Of a stretch of 16,597 nt of DNA, positions 5,676 to 11,415 are shown piece by piece. The stretch's first letter is position 1. Each line of letters opens with the position of its first letter. Below the pieces are notes generated by a model. It ran no database searches. It had not been told where the DNA came from and saw only the letters and a list, made by a program, of their open reading frames with translations. The stretch covers positions 1-16,597 of the forward strand of contig JAUQYA010000043.1 of assembly GCA_030837785.1 (NCBI GenBank). The letters are read 5' to 3'. A program made the translations under genes and the position numbers. Source of the DNA: Albidovulum sp. Its GTDB lineage: Bacteria > Pseudomonadota > Alphaproteobacteria > Rhodobacterales > Rhodobacteraceae.

Positions 5676-6125
5676 TCACAGCGATCTCGAGACCGTCATC
5701 GCCACGAAGCCGCGCATGATCGAGGACATGGCGGAGGAGACAGAATCGACGTTTCCGGCCATCATGTTGGCCATGTCGTCCATCGCGGCGGTCGCGGACG
5801 CGGCGACACCGCCGCCGCCAAGGCGGAAGTATTCGAGCGCCAGATCGCTGAGACCGTTGCTGGCCGCCTGATAGATTTGGCTGAAGTTCGACCAGGTCAG
5901 GCCGAACATCAGCACCAGGACGATCCGGAAGGCGAGCTGCACAGCGTCGCGCATGGCGATCCGGTAGACGTTCATCGCGGAGTTGATCCCGACCATGACG
6001 AGGAGGAGGGCGAGCAGGCTCGTGTAGAGCGGGCCGACAGCGCCGGCGGTCGCTTCGAAGAACTGCTTACCCGCCGCCGTGATCGCCGCATCCAAGGTCG
6101 TCAGAATGGTCGAGACGCTGTCCAT
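5676..6125 (-). pseudogene. virB6: VirB6/TrbL-like membrane protein, truncated after 149 residues
   Basis: This is the N-terminal half of the polytopic inner-membrane subunit of the type IV secretion channel. From ATG 6125 (overlapping the previous stop as TGATG) it has an amphipathic N-terminus and hydrophobic segments L-Y-T-S-L-L-A-L-L-L-V-M-V-G and F-R-I-V-L-V-L-M-F-G-L. These are followed by a glycine/alanine-rich periplasmic-type loop G-G-G-G-V-A-A-S-A. VirB6 proteins are usually near 300 aa or more with five or more membrane segments. Here the frame ends at TGA 5678-5676, just after M-R-G-F-V-A-M-T-V, and then continues in frame into an unrelated tail. A deletion junction near 5680 is the simplest explanation. 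Function is unlikely. Confidence 0.7.
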
Positions 6126-6604
6126 CAGAAGGAACCGCCACACATCGTCTCGGCGACAGCGATAAGCTTCCGAGCTTCGTTTGAGATGGCCGCGGTATGT
6201 TGCCAGGTCAGCCGCTCAACCTTTTGACCTTCGCGCAAGGCAGCAGCGACCGCCTCCACGTCATCCCAGTTCGCTACTTTGCCAGTGCAGCTGCAGTCAG
6301 CGGTTGCGATGACGTTGCGCGCCCTGACAAAGCTATAGACGTCCCGAAGCGCGCGCGCCTCGGACCCGGACTGCGCGCCCTTGTATCCCATCGGCCACTG
6401 GGCCTCGCAGTTCCGGAACTCTTCGTTCATGGCTCCCGGGATCGGCTGGACATCCTCCGGCACGTCGATCTTCGGCAGGACGTCGAGGAAGGCCTCTTCC
6501 TGCGCCAGATCGGCCGCGGCAGGGGTCTCGGCCGTGGCCATCCTCGCCAGAACGATCGCCAGGATCAGCGCCGTGCTGAAGGGCTTCCGTTGCAACCTGT
6601 CCAT
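6125..6604 (-). CDS. Exported cysteine-containing protein of the VirB cluster (unknown function)
   Basis: A 159-aa protein with an N-terminal signal segment (basic M-D-R-L-Q-R-K, then F-S-T-A-L-I-L-A-I-V-L-A, cleavage probably after A-T-A). The mature part is mostly helical and carries four cysteines, F-R-N-C, D-C-S-C-T-G and E-T-M-C-G-G, which could form two disulfides in the periplasm. It lies between virB3 and virB6, where VirB5 or accessory channel proteins are usual, but I see no VirB5 hallmark and leave it unnamed. Start 6604 is preferred over 6610 because GGAGG lies 7 nt upstream of it; the 6610 ATG overlaps the virB3 stop. virB4, expected directly after virB3, is missing here. Confidence 0.7.
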   Translation of the reverse strand: MDRLQRKPFSTALILAIVLARMATAETPAAADLAQEEAFLDVLPKIDVPEDVQPIPGAMNEEFRNCEAQWPMGYKGAQSGSEARALRDVYSFVRARNVIATADCSCTGKVANWDDVEAVAAALREGQKVERLTWQHTAAISNEARKLIAVAETMCGGSF

Positions 6605-6606
6605 TC

Positions 6607-6852
6607 TCATTCCTCCCCGATCACCTTGATGACCCGCATCATCACCGCGAAGACATGATGGCCGTTCGGGTTCAGCTTGCTGGCGATCCGGGCAAGCCCG
6701 TACCAGACGGGCGCGGTCAGGAACCACCAGACCGGCTTGAAGAGGATGAACGGGAGCACGGTCATCGCCCCCACGGCCATGGCATAGGGCATCGGCAGGC
6801 CGAGGAACCGGGTCTGGCGCGAGAGCCCGAGGATGACCGCGCTTTTCTCCAT
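6607..6852 (-). CDS. virB3: VirB3 inner-membrane protein of type IV secretion
   Basis: An 81-aa protein with the VirB3/TrbD layout: a short basic N-terminus (G-L-S-R-Q-T-R-F-L-G-L-P), a hydrophobic hairpin of about residues 22-52 (M-A-V-G-A-M-T-V-L-P-F-I-L-F and W-W-F-L-T-A-P-V-W-Y), and a cytoplasmic end. VirB3 works with the VirB4 ATPase at the base of the channel. It starts 12 bp after virB2 stops, and its TGA overlaps an ATG of the next gene. The length is normal and the gene looks intact, although its partner VirB4 is not encoded downstream as it usually is. Confidence 0.85.
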   Translation of the reverse strand: MEKSAVILGLSRQTRFLGLPMPYAMAVGAMTVLPFILFKPVWWFLTAPVWYGLARIASKLNPNGHHVFAVMMRVIKVIGEE

Positions 6853-6864
6853 GGGGTGGCAACC

Positions 6865-7164
6865 TCAGCTGAAGGACGCGCGCAGATTGGCGACGATGGC
6901 GGGACCGGCGAAGACGAGGAAGGCGCCGACCACGACCAGCGCCACCCAGGCCCAGCTGATCCGGTTGAAGGCGGCGAGAAAGCCCGTCACCACGGAGGCG
7001 ATGCCGAAGAAGGCGGTGGCGAGCGTGCCGCGCAGCGAGGCCAGAAGCCCGGTCGCCACGGTCTCGGCCTTGGTGAAGACCACCTGCGCCAGGGCGGGCT
7101 CGGCCCGGGCCAGCACCAGGGTGCAGAAGGTCAGGCCCAGAAGAGCCATTTGGTCGTTGCGCAT
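6865..7164 (-). CDS. virB2: VirB2/TrbC-type pilin precursor
   Basis: A 99-aa pilin precursor. A long signal peptide (M-A-L-L-G-L-T-F-C-T-L-V-L-A-R-A, cut after A-L-A) is followed by about 70 mature residues. These contain two hydrophobic helices, L-A-T-A-F-F-G-I-A-S-V-V-T-G-F-L and W-V-A-L-V-V-V-G-A-F-L-V-F-A-G, separated by a short polar loop, the standard layout of conjugative pilins. The position between virB1 and virB3 agrees. An AAGGA lies 11 nt before the ATG. The gene is intact. Confidence 0.88.
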   Translation of the reverse strand: MRNDQMALLGLTFCTLVLARAEPALAQVVFTKAETVATGLLASLRGTLATAFFGIASVVTGFLAAFNRISWAWVALVVVGAFLVFAGPAIVANLRASFS

Positions 7165-7183
7165 GTCAAGTTTGTCCTTCTGG

Positions 7184-7827
7184 TCAGAGATCGGCGCGGA
7201 TGCGGTCGTAGGCCGCCATCACCCGTCCGATGTGGGAGCGGGTCTCGGCATAGGGCGGGATGCCGTCGTACTGCCGGACGGCGTCCGGTCCGGCGTTGTA
7301 GGCGGCGAGCGCCAGTTCGAGGCTGCCGAACTCCTCGATCTGCTCGAGGAGATAACGCGCGCCGCCGTCGAGGTTCTCGATCGGGTCCGCCGGATCGACG
7401 CGGAGATCGTCGGCCGTCCCGGGCATCAGCTGGGCGAGGCCAAGGGCTCCGGCACGGCTGACCACGCCCTGGCATAATTGCTCTCGACCTTGATCATTGC
7501 CTGGAAGAAGGCCGCCCATTCGGCAGGCGAGAGATCGACCAATTCGAGGGCCGGGTCATCCTGGTAGCGCGCGGCGATCAGCCGGACCTGCGGCAATACC
7601 TCGGCCGGGGCAGCAACGCCTTTGGAGCTGTAGGAAGTCTCCGTGACCTCCCCCTCCCGGGTCTCTTCCTCAGGGTCCCGCCGGGACGGAACGATCAGCT
7701 TTCCCCGCCCGTCATAGCGCAGGACCGCCGTGTCGAGGGAGGCGAGGTCGATCCCGGCCCCCTGCCCCTCCGGCTCATTCCACCGGATCACCTCCGCCCG
7801 GGCGGCTGCGCATGCCGCCCCGGACAT
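7184..7827 (-). pseudogene. virB1: VirB1-like lytic transglycosylase, frameshifted
   Basis: This is the peptidoglycan-cleaving enzyme that opens the wall for the secretion channel. The first frame gives an exported-type beginning (S-G-A-A-C-A-A-A-R-A) and ends its useful part in M-I-K-V-E-S-N-Y, which contains the catalytic glutamate. The next frame supplies V-V-S-R-A-G-A-L-G-L-A-Q-L-M-P-G-T-A and later A-A-Y-N-A-G-P, the remaining transglycosylase motifs, down to the stop at 7184. The frames join at 7466-7473, where one base is missing (a GGG run reads GG on the plus strand). The true start is uncertain: ATG 7827 has no good ribosome binding site, and the hydrophobic stretch upstream of it has no start codon in frame. 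A sequencing error cannot be excluded. Confidence 0.8.
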
Positions 7828-8113
7828 CGCCAGCGACAGCAGGCACGTCGAGATGATCGAGGTTGAGCTTGCCGAAGGCGAGGCCGAACATGCCGATCGG
7901 CGAACTGACGATGCGTTCGCGCGCCAAGGCCGTGACCAGCATGAAGCGTTCGCCGTCCGCGTTGACCACATGGAAGAGCCACTCGCCGGAAAAGCGCCCC
8001 CCGGGGTCCGGCGCGGAAACACACTCGATCTCAACTGTCGCTCCCCCAGAGGCCGCCATCTTGCGGAAATCGCGTTCCAGCAGGACGGGCAGCGCACGCC
8101 GTCTCATGTTCAT
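7775..8113 (-). CDS. Hypothetical protein heading the VirB cluster
   Basis: A 112-aa protein of unknown function. It has a basic start (M-N-M-R-R-R), a middle that alternates strands (A-T-V-E-I-E-C-V, W-L-F-H-V-V-N, R-F-M-L-V-T-A), suggesting a small beta-barrel or SH3-like fold, and no membrane segment. ATG 8113 has GAGGGGAAG immediately upstream. The last 18 codons overlap the start chosen for virB1 in another frame. Either the overlap is real or the 3' end, like virB1, has been altered by an indel. It is the first gene of the minus-strand cluster and sits just below a palindrome, so it may be regulatory; that is inference. Confidence 0.55.
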   Translation of the reverse strand: MNMRRRALPVLLERDFRKMAASGGATVEIECVSAPDPGGRFSGEWLFHVVNADGERFMLVTALARERIVSSPIGMFGLAFGKLNLDHLDVPAVAGDVRGGMRSRPGGGDPVE

Positions 8114-8151
8114 GACTTCCCCTCGGGTTCGATCTGTCGGGGATTGTTGTA

Positions 8152-8167
8152 ACGGAAAGTTTTCCGT
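8152..8167. promoter_or_regulatory. Perfect 7-bp inverted repeat upstream of the VirB cluster
   Basis: ACGGAAAGTTTTCCGT has 7-bp arms and a 2-bp centre, 39 bp before the ATG at 8113. Its position in the divergent promoter region suggests an operator for the conjugation cluster. No matching regulator is in the window. Confidence 0.45.
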
Positions 8168-8365
8168 GCGGCGATGCCTAACAGATAGTCTGGCGTCCTC
8201 AACGTAAAAGTGACAAACGCGATGAAATAAGTTCAGATCGGACAGAAGCGCCCGCGGGCGCACGACGCAGTTAAGGCAGTCGCTAAGCATGTGGCCCGCC
8301 AGCGACTTCGACAGAGAGGATAGGGTGCGAATGCCAGTAAACCTCAGTAAAACAGGGCTTTCCTC
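8168..8365. promoter_or_regulatory. Divergent intergenic region between the VirB cluster and the TrbM-like pair
   Basis: About 200 bp with no gene. It must hold the promoters for both the minus-strand VirB cluster and the plus-strand pair. It is more AT-rich than its surroundings (near 8200-8240), but I find only weak -35/-10 candidates, such as TTGAGG with TAGGCA 16 bp on, minus strand, and do not assign start sites. Confidence 0.4.
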
Positions 8366-8716
8366 GTGACGGGTTGGCGGTCACCCGCGGGCTTTCCACT
8401 GGGCTTCTGGAGGGTGCCGCTGAGTTGTCTAACAGTCGGCGCAGCAATCTTCACAGGCGTACCCTCGGGTTTGGCACAACCTGAGGTGATTCGCTGCCTG
8501 CCGCCCGAAGCGCCGATGACGGAGTTGCCGGTCGAGGTCCTGGCCGAGTACCGCGCCGAGATTGCCTCGGAGTTCGAAGCCTACTTCGCGGCGATCTCTG
8601 ACCACATCGCCTGTCTCGACGAGGAACGCGGCCGCGCCATGGATGAGGCGCGCGCCGCGACCGAGGCCTACGCCCGCCTCACCAACACCACCCCTGCCGC
8701 AAAGGACCTCCCGTGA
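8366..8716 (+). CDS. Small exported protein, partner of the TrbM-like protein
   Basis: A 116-aa protein with an N-terminal export signal (W-R-V-P-L-S-C-L-T-V-G-A-A-I-F, cleavage probably after S-G-L-A). The mature part, after E-V-I-R-C-L-P-P-E-A-P, is a long amphipathic helix rich in A and E with a single pair of cysteines (I-R-C, I-A-C). The family is unknown to me. The stop overlaps the GTG start of the next gene (GTGA), so the two are coupled. It is transcribed away from the VirB cluster, and a periplasmic accessory role in conjugation is inferred from context. The start codon is uncertain: GTG 8366 has no clear ribosome binding site. Confidence 0.6.
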   Translation: MTGWRSPAGFPLGFWRVPLSCLTVGAAIFTGVPSGLAQPEVIRCLPPEAPMTELPVEVLAEYRAEIASEFEAYFAAISDHIACLDEERGRAMDEARAATEAYARLTNTTPAAKDLP

Positions 8717-9465
8717 AACGTCACCTCCCTGCCCTCTTCCTCGGTCTCGGACTTTCGACGGCCGCCGTCCTGCCGGCGGCGGCCTATCCGGTCGACTGCG
8801 CGATCCTCCTGTGCCTCGCCGGCGGCTGGCCGCCGTCCGCCGAGTGCGCCCATGCCCGCGCGGTCTTCATCGCCCGCATCACCCCCTGGCCGGTCGAGCC
8901 GCCGCTGCAGATCTGGAACTGTCCGATGCGGGCGGCGTTCCGCGAGGAGCCCCGGACACCGGCCACCGGCCATCCCCGGGATGTCGCTTCGAGAGGAGCA
9001 CGGCCGGAGCCGCGCTTCGCGGTGGAAACGGCTCCAGCGGCGGCTCTGCCGGTGAAGGCGTCCGTTCTTCAAGATGCAATGCTGTCGGCGGGTCCGGCCG
9101 AGATCGGGCAGCCGGGCGCGGCCCGCGATGCCATGCGCGATCTGGCACTGGCCGCGGCCGGTGGCGCGGCGGATGTCGACATCAGCGGACCGGCGTTCGA
9201 TTTCGTGCGCTCGATCCGGGTCTGGCATGTCGAATATCGCCACCACGAGAACCGCAACGGCAACTGCAACGAGTCCGACAGGTCCTTGCTCGGCACCTAC
9301 GGTCCGCAGGGCGACTACCGCTGGACCCGCGGCTCCGCCCATGCCGCGCCGGTCTGGATGGGCATCGATACCGCCTGCACGAGAGGTGGAGGGATCTATC
9401 GGGGCGTCGGCGTGGAATGGCTGGATCACCAGGGCAGGCCGGGGCATGAGCTGGTGCGGTACTGA
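8713..9465 (+). CDS. TrbM-like exported conjugation protein
   Basis: A 250-aa protein with a clear signal peptide (M-K-R-H-L-P-A-L-F-L-G-L-G-L-S-T-A-A-V-L-P-A-A-A, cleavage before Y-P-V). The mature N-terminus reads C-A-I-L-L-C-L-A-G-G-W-P, then E-C-A-H-A-R-A-V-F-I-A-R-I, then W-N-C-P. This matches the short cysteine-rich block at the start of TrbM family proteins, periplasmic factors of conjugation. The C-terminal half (Y-R-H-H-E-N-R-N-G-N-C-N-E-S, W-T-R-G-S-A-H-A-A) is longer than in typical TrbM and I do not recognise it. The start is GTG overlapping the previous stop. The link to TrbM is by motif only. Confidence 0.55.
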   Translation: MKRHLPALFLGLGLSTAAVLPAAAYPVDCAILLCLAGGWPPSAECAHARAVFIARITPWPVEPPLQIWNCPMRAAFREEPRTPATGHPRDVASRGARPEPRFAVETAPAAALPVKASVLQDAMLSAGPAEIGQPGAARDAMRDLALAAAGGAADVDISGPAFDFVRSIRVWHVEYRHHENRNGNCNESDRSLLGTYGPQGDYRWTRGSAHAAPVWMGIDTACTRGGGIYRGVGVEWLDHQGRPGHELVRY

Positions 9466-9486
9466 CGTTACGATAATGGCCTTTTG

Positions 9487-9512
9487 GCAGGGCTCGCGTA
9501 GGCGCGCCCTGC
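9487..9512 (+). terminator. GC-rich hairpin after the TrbM-like gene (possible terminator)
   Basis: GCAGGGC (9487-9493) pairs perfectly with GCCCTGC (9506-9512) around a 12-nt loop, 21 bp after the stop codon. There is no clear T-run behind it, so it may be only a weak terminator. Confidence 0.35.
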
Positions 9513-9536
9513 TTCGAAACCTGATCTGGCCGTCCC

Positions 9537-9567
9537 GTGTTCAACAGAGTTGAGTTGTGTTGAACAC
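9537..9567. promoter_or_regulatory. Inverted repeat 1 upstream of the nucleotidyltransferase gene
   Basis: GTGTTCAAC (9537-9545) and GTTGAACAC (9559-9567) are perfect 9-bp arms separated by 13 nt. The right arm lies between candidate -35 (TTGAGT, 9550-9555) and -10 (TATGCT, 9572-9577) boxes. A protein bound here would block the promoter. Confidence 0.6.
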
Positions 9568-9577
9568 GTGTTATGCT
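9550..9577 (+). promoter_or_regulatory. Candidate promoter of the nucleotidyltransferase gene
   Basis: TTGAGT and TATGCT lie 16 bp apart. The predicted start of transcription, near 9583-9585, would place the AAGGAA ribosome binding site at the very 5' end of the mRNA. A weak match, but well placed relative to the repeats. Confidence 0.4.
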
Positions 9578-9602
9578 CAACGCAAGGAATTAGTGTTGAG
9601 CA
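9574..9602. promoter_or_regulatory. Inverted repeat 2, around the ribosome binding site and start codon
   Basis: TGCTCAAC (9574-9581) and GTTGAGCA (9595-9602) are perfect 8-bp arms, again separated by 13 nt, with the same core half-site as repeat 1 and centres 36 bp apart. AAGGAA (9584-9589) lies in the loop and the TTG start (9596-9598) in the right arm. It could be a second operator, or a hairpin that hides the start in the mRNA. Confidence 0.55.
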
Positions 9603-10648
9603 CCGAGCCGATGATCGAACATCACTCGCCCACCGGGCATGCCGCGTACCACGATCTCCTGCGTTCCCTGAAGGATGATGCCGCGTCGGACCTGCGCGGC
9701 ACGCCAACGCGGGTCAAGCGCAACGGCAAGGTCTACTGGTACGACACCTACCGGGTCGGCTCGGACGTGCGAAAGGCCTATATCGGCGAGGAGACGTCCG
9801 AGTTGCTCGTGCGCCTCGACAATCTCAAGACCCTTCGCGCCCGGGCCGAAGAGCGCCGGAAGCACCGGGCACGGCTTGTCCGGATCCTGAGGGCCGAGGG
9901 CTATCTCAGCGTGGACGCGACCACCGGCAGCCTGCTATCGGCGATGGCGGCGGCCGGTGTGTTCCGGCTCGGCGGCACGATCGTCGGCACCAACGCCTTC
10001 CGCCTCTACGAGGGGCTGCTCGGCCTGCGTCTTGGCTTCGACCAGATGGCGCAGACCGGCGACATCGACATCGCAAGTTTTGAGCGTCTGTCGCTGGCCC
10101 TGGAGGATACGGTCACGCCGCCCCTGCAGAAGATCCTCGGCGAGTTCGAGTTCGACGAGGTTCCTGCGCTTCGCGACGAGGGCGTCTGGCGCTGGCGACA
10201 GACGCGCAGCGACCTGCTGGTCGAATTCCTGACGCCCTCCTTCGACGAAGTCGAAGGAACGCGCCCGCTCGCCGCCCTCGGCACCCATGCGAAAGCGCTC
10301 CATCACCTGAACTACCTGATTGCCGAACCGGTGCCCGCGGCCGCGCTCTATCGCAGCGGCGTTCTCGTGCAGGTGCCCCGGCCCGAACGCTTCGCCATCC
10401 ACAAGCTCATCCTGGCGGACCGGCGGCGCCAAGGGCCCGACAGCCTGAAAGCGGTCAAGGACCGGATGCAGGCAGCGTTTCTTATCGAGGTTCTTGCCGA
10501 AGACCGGCCGGACGACCTCGCCGAGGCCTGCGAGGAGGCCATGGCGATCGGGCCGAGGTGGCGCGCGCGGATCGGATCGTCGCTGGACCGCATGCCGGAG
10601 GCACGAACCCGGCTGAACCGGCTGATTGGCGGTGCCTCGCGCGCGTAG
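9596..10648 (+). CDS. GSU2403-family nucleotidyltransferase-fold protein
   Basis: A 350-aa protein matching the GSU2403-type nucleotidyltransferase fold family. It has an N-terminal L-R-G-T-P-T-x-x-x-R-N-G-K-V-Y-W-Y-D segment followed by a basic helix. The nucleotidyltransferase core then shows F-R-L-G-G-T-I-V-G-T-N-A-F and T-G-D-I-D-I-A, the D-x-D of metal-binding nucleotidyltransferases. A later strand carries L-L-V-E-F-L-T-P. Members are widespread but their substrate is unknown to me; related folds occur in toxin and abortive-infection systems. I chose TTG 9596, which has AAGGAA 6 nt upstream. GTG 9557, GTG 9593 and ATG 9611 are alternatives. The gene is intact, stands alone, and has two inverted repeats over its promoter and start. 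Confidence 0.8.
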   Translation: MSTEPMIEHHSPTGHAAYHDLLRSLKDDAASDLRGTPTRVKRNGKVYWYDTYRVGSDVRKAYIGEETSELLVRLDNLKTLRARAEERRKHRARLVRILRAEGYLSVDATTGSLLSAMAAAGVFRLGGTIVGTNAFRLYEGLLGLRLGFDQMAQTGDIDIASFERLSLALEDTVTPPLQKILGEFEFDEVPALRDEGVWRWRQTRSDLLVEFLTPSFDEVEGTRPLAALGTHAKALHHLNYLIAEPVPAAALYRSGVLVQVPRPERFAIHKLILADRRRQGPDSLKAVKDRMQAAFLIEVLAEDRPDDLAEACEEAMAIGPRWRARIGSSLDRMPEARTRLNRLIGGASRA

Positions 10649-10669
10649 CATGCCTCCCTGCCGTCCGGG

Positions 10670-10893
10670 GGCGAGGCCCACGCGCTGGGTCTGGCCACCG
10701 GAAAGCAGGGTTCCGCCATGGCCGACGCGGGTGCTATAGCCATCGGGGAATTGCAGGATCATCTCGTGGACGCCGGCGAGCCGGGCCGCCTCGACGATAT
10801 CCTTGTCCTCCGCCGCGGGATCGAAGCGGGTGATATTGTCGCGGATCGCCCCGGTCAGGAGTTCGACCGACTGCGGCAGATATCTCCAACGGC
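10670..10893 (-). pseudogene. Type I secretion ABC transporter ATPase fragment
   Basis: About 72 codons from the middle of a nucleotide-binding domain, read on the minus strand. The Q-loop Y-L-P-Q-S-V-E-L-L-T-G is followed by I-R-D-N-I-T-R-F-D-P, then G-V-H-E-M-I-L-Q-F-P-D-G-Y-S-T, and the ABC signature L-L-S-G-G-Q. This wording is typical of PrtD/HlyB-type exporters of type I secretion. Walker A should lie upstream (to the right) and Walker B downstream (to the left); both are missing, and similarity stops at G-L-A near 10670. This is a fragment left by a rearrangement, 22 bp beyond the nucleotidyltransferase stop. Confidence 0.75.
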
Positions 10894-10934
10894 GCGGGAA
10901 GCCTCTCCTCCCGCCTCAGCCGTCAAAACCGAAA

Positions 10935-10964
10935 CCGCCGCCCTCTTCCTCGAAGGGGCGGCGG
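10935..10964 (-). terminator. Rho-independent terminator downstream of the radC remnant
   Basis: CCGCCGCCC (10935-10943) and GGGCGGCGG (10956-10964) form a perfect 9-bp GC stem with a 12-nt loop. On the minus strand it is followed by TTTCGGTTTT. It lies 20 bp after the radC stop at 10984, in the right orientation for that gene. Confidence 0.7.
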
Positions 10965-10983
10965 CGCTTGAGTCCGGCCGGGG

Positions 10984-11222
10984 TCACATCTTGCCGATCC
11001 CACGCAAGGAAAGCTCGTGGCCGGCACCGACGATGATGTGGTCAGCAGGGTGAGGCCGAGGTATTTGCAGCCCTTCTGGATTTCCTTCGTCATACTGAGA
11101 TCGGCCTCCGACGGCGTTGAATCGCCGGAGGGATGGTTGTGAATCAGGATCAGGGCGCTGGCGTTCAGCATTAACGCGCGCTTGATCACCTCACGCGGAT
11201 AGACCGGGACATGGTCCACGGT
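10984..11222 (-). pseudogene. radC: RadC-type JAB-domain protein, C-terminal remnant with frameshift
   Basis: The minus strand encodes T-V-D-H-V-P-V-Y-P-R-E-V-I-K-R-A-L, then I-L-I-H-N-H-P-S-G-D-S-T-P-S-E-A-D. These include the H-x-H ... S-x-x-D metal site of RadC/JAB proteins, common on plasmids and phages. After Y-L-G-L-T-L-L the frame must shift by one base (near 11043) to give H-I-I-V-G-A-G-H-E-L-S-L-R-G-I-G-K-M and the natural stop at 10986-10984. One missing base, probably one G of a GG pair, explains it. The N-terminal half of the protein (the family is usually over 150 aa) is absent: similarity ends at about 11222. A terminator follows. Confidence 0.8.
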
Positions 11223-11415
11223 ACGATGACGTAATTGCTGCCGGTGCTTTGGGCCCTCCATTCCGTCCTGCCACAGGTGCGCGAACTCCGACCGTCGGCT
11301 AATCGTAGGCGGAAGCTCATTTCCAGATCAAGCGGCCGCGTGCGGATGGACAGGTGCGAGATTTCCGGGCTAGCGTTCGAACATTCAGTTGACGGGACTC
11401 TTGGAGGTTGATGCT
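11223..11415. other. Intergenic stretch before the 835-aa protein gene
   Basis: About 190 bp between the broken end of radC and the next gene. No domain is recognisable in any frame. It must carry the promoter of the plus-strand gene, but I see no convincing boxes. Confidence 0.4.

Noticed and set aside
4828..5871. Plus-strand open frame across the VirC2-like gene and virB6
   Set aside because: Runs against an operon of overlapping minus-strand genes with clear start/stop coupling; its composition is that of a shadow frame.
9935..10762. Minus-strand open frame opposite the nucleotidyltransferase gene
   Set aside because: Most of it is antisense to the conserved nucleotidyltransferase. Only its first part coincides with the real ABC ATPase fragment, which is reported separately.
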